Of a stretch of 9,106 nucleotides of DNA, positions 1 to 5,346 are shown one piece after another (position 1 is the stretch's first letter; every line of letters starts with the position of its first letter). The position numbers and the translations under genes were made by a program. Location: positions 1 to 9,106 of the forward strand of contig DBTX01000079.1 in the NCBI GenBank assembly GCA_002307275.1. The letters run 5' to 3'. A model generated the notes under the pieces. The model searched no databases, had not been told where the DNA came from, and saw nothing but the letters and a program-made list of their open reading frames with translations. The DNA is from Hungateiclostridiaceae bacterium UBA1305. GTDB taxonomy: Bacteria; Bacillota; Clostridia; Acetivibrionales; DTU013.

Positions 1-152
1 TGAGGATCCCTGAAAAACTCAGGGAAGTGAATGTCACCAGAGAAATGTTCCCCGCCATTGTGAAGGGGACCATGGAATACAGGCTGCTGGCGGTGAATCC
101 GGTCGTCATCAGGGAACAGGATGTGTACGGTATCCTGGAAAAAGCTTTCTGA
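1..152 (+). CDS. Iron-containing alcohol dehydrogenase, C-terminal fragment (cut by window edge)
   Basis: This is the last 49 codons of a gene that begins before the window; it ends at TGA 150-152. The visible residues (IPEKLREVNVTREM, then LLAVNPVVIREQDVYGILEKAF) match the C-terminal helix and tail of type III Fe-dependent alcohol dehydrogenases, which usually end in a NPRPVT..D(I/V)..I(L/Y)..A pattern. The NAD-binding and iron-ligand regions lie outside the window, so substrate and metal cannot be judged. Family members reduce short-chain aldehydes or semialdehydes with NAD(P)H, for example succinate or glutarate semialdehyde in GABA and 5-aminovalerate fermentation. The next gene is a class III aminotransferase, whose product is an aldehyde, so an aldehyde-reducing role fits. 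The family call rests on a short tail only. Confidence 0.7.
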   Translation, partial: RIPEKLREVNVTREMFPAIVKGTMEYRLLAVNPVVIREQDVYGILEKAF

Positions 153-265
153 GATATAGAATTCAAAATAGCTGGTGCAATATCTTCGTTCGAGGCTGAT
201 GATATTGCCGGATGTAAACAATTTTTAGTGATTTACATAAATAATCAATCAGGAGGGAATTGAAA
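153..265. other. Intergenic region with an inverted repeat, possible regulatory region
   Basis: About 110 bases separate the alcohol dehydrogenase stop from the aminotransferase start. The region holds a perfect 8-bp inverted repeat, GCAATATC at 177-184 and GATATTGC at 201-208, around a 16-base spacer. It is followed by an AT-rich stretch (215-250) and the ribosome binding site. No T-run follows the repeat directly, so it is not a typical intrinsic terminator. I could not pick out a convincing -35/-10 pair. Whether the aminotransferase is read through from upstream or has its own promoter is open. Confidence 0.4.
251..257 (+). promoter_or_regulatory. Ribosome binding site that sets the aminotransferase start
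   Basis: AGGAGGG lies 8 bases before ATG 266. The in-frame TTG at 260 would leave only a 2-base spacer, which is too short, so ATG 266 is the preferred start. Confidence 0.8.
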
Positions 266-1540
266 ATGATTCAGTTCGAAGATTACAAACAGTATCTTAG
301 TCCAGCACTGGCAAAGGCCACGGACCTTGTGATGGTAAGCGGGAAGGGCTGCTATATGACCGATGTTAATGGGGACAAATATCTTGATTTTGTTCAGGGT
401 ATTGCGGTAAATGCACTTGGCCACAGCCATCCGAAGATTGTAGAAGCAATTTCTGAACAAGCCGGCAAGCTGATAAACGGATCCTTCAATCTGGTCAACT
501 TTGAGCCTACGCTGAAGCTTGCCAAAAGAATGTCGGCATTCATGCCCGGAAAGCTGGGCTGTACCTTCTTTTCCAACGGTGGGGCAGAAGCGAACGATGG
601 AGCCATCAAACTGGCGAAGGCTTATACGAAAAGGCCGTCCATTATCGCTTTCAAGGGCTCTTTCCACGGCAGGACCATCGGAGCAATTTCCGTAACAGCT
701 TCCAATTCCAAATACAGAAAGAATTACGAACCTCTCATGGGTGGCGTTTATTTTGCCTCCTATCCCTGTGCGGATCTGTGCCCGCCCGGTTATAGCGAAG
801 CACAGATGACAGAGTATTGCCTGAATGATCTGGAAAGCCTGTTCCGCTATATTGTAGCGCCGGAAACGGTTGCAGCCATTCTCATGGAGCCCGTCCAGGG
901 GGAAGGCGGCTATACGGTGCCCCCTGTTGAGTTCGTAAAAGGGGTCAGAGCTCTTTGCGACAAACATGGGATCCTGTTGATCTTTGATGAAATTCAGTCG
1001 GGATACGGCAGGACGGGTAAAATGTTTGCAAGTGAGCATTTTGAGGTGGTACCGGATATCATGACTTTGGGCAAGGCAATTGCGGGCGGACTTCCGATGA
1101 GTGCAGTCGTCAGCACGCCTGAAATCATGGAAGAATGGCATGCCGGCATGCATGGCACGACCTTTGGCGGAAATCCCGTAGCTGCCGCGGCAGCGAACGC
1201 GGTTCTCGACCAATTTGAAGACGGCAGTCTTCTGGCCAATTGCAATGCCATGGGCGCCTATTTGAAACAAAAATTATTTGCTTTAAAAGAAAAATATCCC
1301 TGTATTTCCGGGGTCCGTGGCTTGGGCCTGATGGTTGCCATGAATTTCTGCCATGAAGATGGTTCGCCGGCTCCTGAAATCTGGACAAAAGTGAAACAAT
1401 CCTGTCTGGAACAGAAAATGCTTACTTTAAACTGCGGTGTTCATGGAAACGGAATGCGATTTGCAACACCGTTGAATGTGTCCACGAAAGAAATCGATGA
1501 AGGTCTGGCGATCGTTGAAAAAGCGATTCAATCGCTATAA
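266..1540 (+). CDS. Class III PLP-dependent aminotransferase (GABA/acetylornithine type)
   Basis: This 424-residue protein has the full length of a fold-type I, class III (omega) aminotransferase. It carries the PLP phosphate-binding NGGAEAN at 104-110, FHGRT at 133-137, the pyridine-nitrogen Asp of DEIQSGYGRTG at Asp241, the Schiff-base Lys270 in TLGKAIAGGLP, and TTFGGNP downstream. The family moves a terminal amino group from GABA, ornithine, acetylornithine, taurine or related amines to 2-oxoglutarate or pyruvate, giving an aldehyde. A cysteine-containing insert, YPCADLCPPG, sits near residues 169-178; similar inserts occur in 4-aminobutyrate aminotransferase-like proteins. It is cytoplasmic, with no signal peptide. 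The alcohol dehydrogenase tail upstream fits aldehyde disposal, and the genes downstream belong to amino-acid oxidation. The exact substrate is unknown; GABA-, 5-aminovalerate- or ornithine-like compounds are the best guesses. All motifs are intact and no frameshift was seen. Confidence 0.93.
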   Translation: MIQFEDYKQYLSPALAKATDLVMVSGKGCYMTDVNGDKYLDFVQGIAVNALGHSHPKIVEAISEQAGKLINGSFNLVNFEPTLKLAKRMSAFMPGKLGCTFFSNGGAEANDGAIKLAKAYTKRPSIIAFKGSFHGRTIGAISVTASNSKYRKNYEPLMGGVYFASYPCADLCPPGYSEAQMTEYCLNDLESLFRYIVAPETVAAILMEPVQGEGGYTVPPVEFVKGVRALCDKHGILLIFDEIQSGYGRTGKMFASEHFEVVPDIMTLGKAIAGGLPMSAVVSTPEIMEEWHAGMHGTTFGGNPVAAAAANAVLDQFEDGSLLANCNAMGAYLKQKLFALKEKYPCISGVRGLGLMVAMNFCHEDGSPAPEIWTKVKQSCLEQKMLTLNCGVHGNGMRFATPLNVSTKEIDEGLAIVEKAIQSL

Positions 1541-1545
1541 CGCAT

Positions 1546-1589
1546 CGGTTCAAAGAAAATTTTTCGGTTGTAGAAAAATTTTCTTACCG
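1546..1589. other. Strong AT-rich stem-loop between aminotransferase and hydroxyacid dehydrogenase genes
   Basis: Perfect 13-bp inverted repeat: AAGAAAATTTTTC at 1553-1565 and GAAAAATTTTCTT at 1573-1585, with a 7-base loop (GGTTGTA). CGGT 1546-1549 and ACCG 1586-1589 can extend it by 4 bp if three bases (1550-1552) bulge out. It begins only 5 bases after the aminotransferase stop. The stem is AT-rich and no separate T-run follows, so it is not a classic intrinsic terminator. It could be a weak or bidirectional terminator, an mRNA processing or stability element, or a protein-binding site. Confidence 0.6.
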
Positions 1590-1643
1590 CTGCTGCGTTT
1601 CAATGAGGTGTGAGACATTTGTACAACTCATTATTACGAGGTA

Positions 1644-1649
1644 AGGAGG
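1644..1649 (+). promoter_or_regulatory. Ribosome binding site that sets the hydroxyacid dehydrogenase start
   Basis: AGGAGG directly abuts an in-frame ATG at 1650, leaving no spacer. The next in-frame ATG at 1656 has a 6-base spacer and is the likely start. Confidence 0.8.
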
Positions 1650-1655
1650 ATGAAT

Positions 1656-2651
1656 ATGGTAAAAGCGATCTATTTCAATATTGATGACAATCTGGATTAT
1701 GAAAATTCCCTGTTAAAAGAGTGGGGCGTAAAAGATCTGGAATTGATGGAAATCAAGGATAAGGAAGGCAGGAAAAGCTTTGTTCAATATCTGCAGGAAG
1801 AAAAAGCAGAAGGCCTTGTTGTAGAATACGAGCAGGTGACAAAAGCGGTGATGGAACAGCTCCCCGACCTGAAAATCGTCTCCCTGCAGAGCATCGGCTA
1901 CAATAATACAGATACAAAGGCTGCTTCGGAGCTTGGCGTTTGTATCACAAATGTACCCGGCTTCTGTGCGGAAGAGGTCGCAGTCCATGCCGTATGCATG
2001 GCTATGGATCTGGTCAGGAAGATCACTTTCTACGACCGTTCGGTAAGGTCAGGGAAATGGGATCCGCTGATGGGATACAAAACATACCGCATGTCGGGAA
2101 TGACCTTCGGCATGGTATTCTTCGGTGAAATCCCAAAAAAGATGGTTCCCATCCTCAAGGCACTTGGAATGAAAATACTTGTATATGCACCGACAAAGAC
2201 AAAGGAGTACCTGGCGGATTTCGGATGCGAAAAGGCAGAAACGCTTGAGGAACTGTTGAAAGATTCTGATTTCGTATCGCTGCACACGCCGCTGACACCG
2301 GAGACCAGGCATATGATATCCGAGCCCCAGTTGAAGCTGATGAAGAGCAGTGCGTTCCTGATCAATACGGCGAGAGGTTCCGTTGTCGATGAGCCGGCAC
2401 TGGTGAAGGCATTGAAGGAAGGGTGGATCAAAGGTGCGGGTATCGATGTCATTGAAGATGAGGCAAATGAGGTCAGCGAGCTGTTCGGTATTGAAAATAC
2501 AGTCATTACGCCGCATGCCGCCTTTATTTCCGAAGATTCGTTTTATGACGCCAGAAGGCGTGCCCTGAAGCAGCTCGTGATGCTGCTGAGCTGGAAGAAG
2601 GTACCGGAACATCTTGTCAACAAGGATGTAATCGATAAACTACAACTATAA
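1656..2651 (+). CDS. D-isomer-specific 2-hydroxyacid dehydrogenase family protein with degenerate dinucleotide-binding motif
   Basis: The 331-residue protein has the usual length and layout of the D-2-hydroxyacid dehydrogenase family, which reduces 2-keto acids to D-2-hydroxyacids with NAD(P)H. Visible family marks are SLQSIGYNNTD (76-86), NVPGFCAEEVAVHA (99-112), LHTPLTPETRHMI (209-221), NTARGSVVDE (237-246) and TPHAAFISE (285-293). The catalytic triad appears intact: Arg240, Glu269 and His287. The oddity is the Rossmann loop. Where relatives have GxGxxG, this protein reads GMVFFGEIP (152-160), keeping the middle Gly157 of that motif but with Phe155 and Pro160 replacing the other two. The Asp that usually ends strand beta-2 is Ala178 in VYAPTKTK. 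Cofactor use may therefore be altered (perhaps NADP) or weakened. It lies between the aminotransferase and the RidA gene, which suggests it reduces a 2-keto acid made by the pathway. The exact substrate is unknown. Confidence 0.88.
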   Translation: MVKAIYFNIDDNLDYENSLLKEWGVKDLELMEIKDKEGRKSFVQYLQEEKAEGLVVEYEQVTKAVMEQLPDLKIVSLQSIGYNNTDTKAASELGVCITNVPGFCAEEVAVHAVCMAMDLVRKITFYDRSVRSGKWDPLMGYKTYRMSGMTFGMVFFGEIPKKMVPILKALGMKILVYAPTKTKEYLADFGCEKAETLEELLKDSDFVSLHTPLTPETRHMISEPQLKLMKSSAFLINTARGSVVDEPALVKALKEGWIKGAGIDVIEDEANEVSELFGIENTVITPHAAFISEDSFYDARRRALKQLVMLLSWKKVPEHLVNKDVIDKLQL

Positions 2652-2684
2652 ACTACAATTATAAATTACAACTATAAAATACAA
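2637..2684 (+). repeat. 13-bp tandem repeat, about 3.7 copies, spanning the stop codon
   Basis: Units are AAACTACAACTAT (2637-2649), AAACTACAATTAT (2650-2662), AAATTACAACTAT (2663-2675) and a partial AAAATACAA (2676-2684). Adjacent units differ by one or two bases. The first unit encodes the last residues of the hydroxyacid dehydrogenase, and its stop TAA (2649-2651) falls at the junction with unit two. Loss or gain of later copies would leave the protein unchanged and only alter the distance to the ridA-like gene. Confidence 0.85.
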
Positions 2685-2711
2685 GTGGACATATGAAAGG
2701 AGATCGTTACG

Positions 2712-3089
2712 ATGAAAAGACAACAAATTCTGACAGAGAAGTGTGGAGAATGCCATGGCCCATATGCATTGGGGGTAAAGATGGGCAGCTTTGTTTTTAC
2801 GACTCAGATCGGAACAGACGTAACCGGTGAAATGGTGGCAGGCGGTGTGAAAGAGCAGACAAAAGCCACAATGGAAAATGCAAGGAATGTATTGGAAGCA
2901 GCCGGAGCATCCATGGACGATGTCGCCAAAGTAACCATCTATGTACTGGATATGAAAGTGGTTCCTGAAATGAACGAAGTCTACAGGACATACTTCCCGA
3001 AGGGCAATTTCCCTGCGCGCTGCTGTACGCAATGTTCGGGTATGGTGGACGGATGTCTTGTGGAAATGGAATTTACGGCGGTGATTTGA
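2712..3089 (+). CDS. RidA (YjgF/YER057c/UK114) family protein, cysteine-rich
   Basis: This 125-residue protein fits the RidA family in length and fold pattern: HGPYA near 15-19, FVFTTQIGTD at 27-36, a central helix (TKATMENARNVLEAAGASMDDV, 50-71), then the VTIYVLDM strand and NFPARCC at 99-105. The family's substrate-binding arginine in the PAR motif is present as Arg103. RidA proteins are small cytosolic trimers that hydrolyse enamine/imine intermediates to keto acids plus ammonia. Unusual here are six cysteines (11, 14, 104, 105, 108, 115), including Cys-x2-Cys at the start and a Cys-Cys-x2-Cys cluster beside the arginine. The SGQ usual after the first strands is TTQ. It precedes a flavin dehydrogenase operon that should make an imine, which supports an imine-hydrolysing role. 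The ribosome site AGGAG at 2698-2702 fits ATG 2712. Confidence 0.9.
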   Translation: MKRQQILTEKCGECHGPYALGVKMGSFVFTTQIGTDVTGEMVAGGVKEQTKATMENARNVLEAAGASMDDVAKVTIYVLDMKVVPEMNEVYRTYFPKGNFPARCCTQCSGMVDGCLVEMEFTAVI

Positions 3090-3403
3090 TGAACATGAGA
3101 ATGGAAAACCATGTAGTGATTGATCTGAAAAGAGATGCGGCAATAGTGGAAATCAGTGTCGACGGACAGAAGGTCAAAGCCTGTGAAGGCGAGCCTATTC
3201 TGGCGGCTTTACTGGCAAGCGGTATTAAAATCAACCGCTATACGATGAAAAAGCATGAGCCGAGAGGATTGTTCTGCGGGATCGGGCAATGCACGGACTG
3301 CGCCATGATCGTAAACGGTCAGCCCAATGTCAGAACCTGTATTACTCCGGTCCAGGCGGGAATGGTCATTCAAACGCAGGACGGACTGACAAAGGGAGGT
3401 TAA
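3089..3403 (+). CDS. [2Fe-2S]-binding small subunit of an amino-acid/amine dehydrogenase (HcnA / sarcosine-oxidase-alpha N-terminal type)
   Basis: This 104-residue protein is a stand-alone Fer2_4-type domain. Its cluster ligands are Cys63, Cys68, Cys71 and Cys84 (C-x4-C-x2-C-x12-C) in FCGIGQCTDC and NVRTC, the plant-type [2Fe-2S] arrangement. Homologous domains form the HcnA subunit of hydrogen cyanide synthase, the small subunit of hydroxyproline and opine dehydrogenases, and the N-terminus of heterotetrameric sarcosine oxidase alpha. It should carry electrons between flavins of the complex encoded downstream. The start ATG at 3089 overlaps the RidA stop by one base (TGATG), which implies translational coupling. 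The frame stays open back to 3032 inside ridA, but that extension lacks a good ribosome site. Further ATGs at 3095 and 3101 are possible. The gene ends 3 bases before the next one. Confidence 0.9.
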   Translation: MNMRMENHVVIDLKRDAAIVEISVDGQKVKACEGEPILAALLASGIKINRYTMKKHEPRGLFCGIGQCTDCAMIVNGQPNVRTCITPVQAGMVIQTQDGLTKGG

Positions 3404-3406
3404 AAA

Positions 3407-4540
3407 ATGCTTTCAAGGGATATTGTCATAATAGGGGCGGGACCTGCGGGACTCGCAGCATCCATTGAAGCCGGCAAAGCCGGTGCGGATGTCCTGGTGG
3501 CCGATCTGAACATGAAGCCGGGCGGGCAGCTGTTCAAACAGATTCATAAGTTTTTTGGTTCTTCCGAACATCATTCCGGTACAAGAGGAACCGATATCGG
3601 GATCCGGCTTTTAAAGGAAGCTGAAAATGCCGGCGTGGAAATCTGGCTGAGGAGCGCAGTGATCGGGATTTTTCCGGGCAACAAGGTAGCGATCCGGAAG
3701 GATCTTGGGGATGGGAAGACGGAATTGATCACGTTATTGGCAAAAAAGATCATCATGGCAACAGGAGCTTCCGAAAACGTGGTCCGCTTCAAGGGCTGGA
3801 CGAGCCCCGGCGTTATGGGGGCAGGAGCGGCACAAACCATGGTGAATGTGAATCATGTAAAACCGGGCAAAAAAATTGTCATGGTGGGCAGCGGAAATGT
3901 CGGGCTGATTGTCTCATACCAGTTGATGCAGGCGGGCTGTGAGGTGGTTGCAGTTGTGGAGGCAGCTCCTGGGATCGGCGGCTATGCAGTGCATGCGGCA
4001 AAAATATGCCGCGCAGGGGTACCCATCTATACGAAACACACGGTAGTCGAAGCGGTAACCGATGAGGATGGCTGTGTGAAAGAGGTCGTCATTGCGGAGG
4101 TTGACGGAAAATTCAATCCTGTCGCCGGAACGGAAAAAAGGCTGGAAGCCGATACCGTTACCATTGCAGCCGGACTGAAGCCTGTTGTAGAGCTGCCTAG
4201 ACTGCTGAATTGCGATTTTTCCTATCATGGGCTGTTTGGCGGATGGATTCCGCTGCATAACAAAAACATGGAAACCTCTGTGGCAGGAATTTATGTCGCC
4301 GGTGATTCAACAGGAGTGGAAGAGGCGAATACCGCGCTGGAGGAAGGAAGAATCGCAGGCATTGCCGCAGCGGAAAGTCTGGGACTGATCCCCGCCGACC
4401 GTGCGGATGCCCGGAAAAAGGAGATATGGGGCAGGCTGGAATCGTTGAGAATGGGACCTTTTGGTGAAAAAAGACTGAAAGGGAAGGAAGCTATCCTGAA
4501 GGAATACAAGGAAAGGATCGGGTTGCCGTCAGTGAGGTAA
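3407..4540 (+). CDS. FAD/NAD(P)-binding oxidoreductase subunit (HcnB / sarcosine-oxidase-alpha-like), lacking the fused BFD domain
   Basis: This 377-residue protein has the two-dinucleotide-domain fold of pyridine nucleotide-disulfide oxidoreductases. The FAD site is GAGPAGLAA at 10-18 with Asp33 ending beta-2, followed by KPGGQL at 37-42. The ATGA motif is at 118-121, the second Rossmann motif GSGNVG at 161-166, and the C-terminal FAD motif AGDSTGVEEANTALEEGRIAG starts near 297. It resembles HcnB, opine and hydroxyproline dehydrogenase large subunits and the central part of sarcosine oxidase alpha. Those proteins commonly continue into a C-terminal BFD-like [2Fe-2S] domain. Here the protein stops after the FAD domain, and a separate gene at 5062-5346 supplies that domain. 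The subunit may pass electrons to or from a pyridine nucleotide. Ribosome site GGGAGG at 3394-3399, 7-base spacer. Confidence 0.9.
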   Translation: MLSRDIVIIGAGPAGLAASIEAGKAGADVLVADLNMKPGGQLFKQIHKFFGSSEHHSGTRGTDIGIRLLKEAENAGVEIWLRSAVIGIFPGNKVAIRKDLGDGKTELITLLAKKIIMATGASENVVRFKGWTSPGVMGAGAAQTMVNVNHVKPGKKIVMVGSGNVGLIVSYQLMQAGCEVVAVVEAAPGIGGYAVHAAKICRAGVPIYTKHTVVEAVTDEDGCVKEVVIAEVDGKFNPVAGTEKRLEADTVTIAAGLKPVVELPRLLNCDFSYHGLFGGWIPLHNKNMETSVAGIYVAGDSTGVEEANTALEEGRIAGIAAAESLGLIPADRADARKKEIWGRLESLRMGPFGEKRLKGKEAILKEYKERIGLPSVR

Positions 4541-4561
4541 TCCTCGAAGGGAGAAGGAAAT

Positions 4562-5065
4562 ATGTCATTGATACAAGCGGGATACCTGGAATATGAAGAA
4601 CTTGCGGAAGTACAAACGCTTCCCGACCGGGAACGGTACGCGCAGGGTCCTGTGGCGGTGATAGAGTGCGTGCAGGAAATTCCCTGCAATCCCTGCGAAG
4701 CAGCATGCAAATCCAGCGCCATCCGAATCGGAGAACCGATTACGAATCTGCCTGTTCTGGCAGCCGACAAATGCACGGGCTGCGGAGTTTGTGTTGCCAA
4801 ATGCCCGGGATTGGCTATATTCATAGTCAATAAAACCTATTCAGATACCACAGCTTCCGTAGCGTTCCCTTTCGAGTATTTTCCGGTACCGGAGGAAGGC
4901 GATGCTGTGAAGGCCGTCAACCGCAAAGGCAATGTAGTATGCGATGCGGTTGTCCGGAGAGTGATGAATCCGAAAGGCTTTGACCATACGCCTGTCGTAA
5001 CCGTTGAAATACCGAAGGAATTGGCGGATGAAGTCAGGGGCATACAAAGGGGGCAAAAGGGATGA
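4562..5065 (+). CDS. Ferredoxin-like protein with two predicted [4Fe-4S] clusters, dehydrogenase subunit
   Basis: The 167-residue protein has a classic [4Fe-4S] motif, Cys71-x2-Cys74-x2-Cys77-x3-Cys81-Pro (KCTGCGVCVAKCPG). A second cysteine set lies upstream, Cys36-x5-Cys42-x2-Cys45-x3-Cys49 (ECVQEIPCNPCEAAC), so two clusters are likely. The remaining C-terminal half (about 90-167) is a beta-rich region without cysteines except Cys126, and I do not recognise it as a named domain. It is probably an electron-transfer subunit of the dehydrogenase complex encoded around it. Ferredoxin-like subunits occur in the multi-subunit dye-linked L-proline dehydrogenases of Thermococcales, an analogy rather than a demonstrated identity. 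A GGAGAAGG site at 4550-4557 precedes ATG 4562. The stop overlaps the next start by 4 bases (ATGA), arguing for coupled, balanced expression. Confidence 0.87.
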   Translation: MSLIQAGYLEYEELAEVQTLPDRERYAQGPVAVIECVQEIPCNPCEAACKSSAIRIGEPITNLPVLAADKCTGCGVCVAKCPGLAIFIVNKTYSDTTASVAFPFEYFPVPEEGDAVKAVNRKGNVVCDAVVRRVMNPKGFDHTPVVTVEIPKELADEVRGIQRGQKG

Positions 5066-5346
5066 GTGAATATTTTTCCGATGATATGCTTGTGTGCAGA
5101 TGCGAAGAAATAACCGCCGGTGAAATCAAAAGGGCAATCGCGGAAGGCGCGAGGGATGTGACGGGAGTCAAGAGGAGAGTCAGGGCGGGAATGGGTTTGT
5201 GCCAGGGAAGAACCTGTGAAAAGCTGGTACAACAGATTTTATGTGCAGAGCTTGGGCTTGCGCCGGATTCCGTCGGGCATTCCTCAGCCAGACCACCGGT
5301 AAGGCCTCTTACTTTTGGAGAGCTGGCAGAGGGGGTAGTCGAATAA
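5062..5346 (+). CDS. BFD-like [2Fe-2S] protein, stand-alone subunit
   Basis: This 94-residue protein is a bacterioferritin-associated ferredoxin-like (Fer2_BFD) domain. Its ligands are Cys12 and Cys14 in LVCRCEE, then Cys47 and Cys52 in GMGLCQGRTC, spaced as in the C-terminal domains of HcnB, NirB and opine oxidase subunits. The region TGVKRRVRAGMGLCQGRTC is the most diagnostic part. The tail (about 65-94, rich in Pro and small residues) ends without a second domain. In relatives this module is fused to the FAD/NAD(P) subunit; here it is separated from that subunit by the ferredoxin gene. It overlaps the upstream gene by 4 bases and the downstream DAO-family gene by one base (TAATG), so the three are likely translated in a coupled way. 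It probably relays electrons between the two flavoprotein subunits. Confidence 0.9.
   Translation: MSEYFSDDMLVCRCEEITAGEIKRAIAEGARDVTGVKRRVRAGMGLCQGRTCEKLVQQILCAELGLAPDSVGHSSARPPVRPLTFGELAEGVVE

Noticed and set aside
245..1270. Long open frame (341 codons) on the minus strand opposite the aminotransferase
   Set aside because: It lies wholly antisense to a gene with complete family motifs, has no recognisable domain and reads as low-plausibility Cys/His/Arg-rich sequence. It is a shadow frame.
1522..1536. 15-base palindrome AGCGATT-C-AATCGCT at the end of the aminotransferase gene
   Set aside because: It is within coding sequence, cannot fold into a hairpin with a one-base loop, and could easily be chance.
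2049..2612. Minus-strand open frame of 187 codons opposite the hydroxyacid dehydrogenase
   Set aside because: Antisense to an intact catalytic domain, with no family resemblance.
3032..3088. 19-codon N-terminal extension of the [2Fe-2S] protein
   Set aside because: It runs inside the ridA-like gene, lacks a good ribosome site, and ATG 3089 gives a normal family length with a coupled TGATG junction.
5241..5345. 35-codon N-terminal extension of the DAO-family protein
   Set aside because: It lies inside the BFD gene; the GAGAIG flavin motif starts 9 residues after ATG 5346, as expected for the family.
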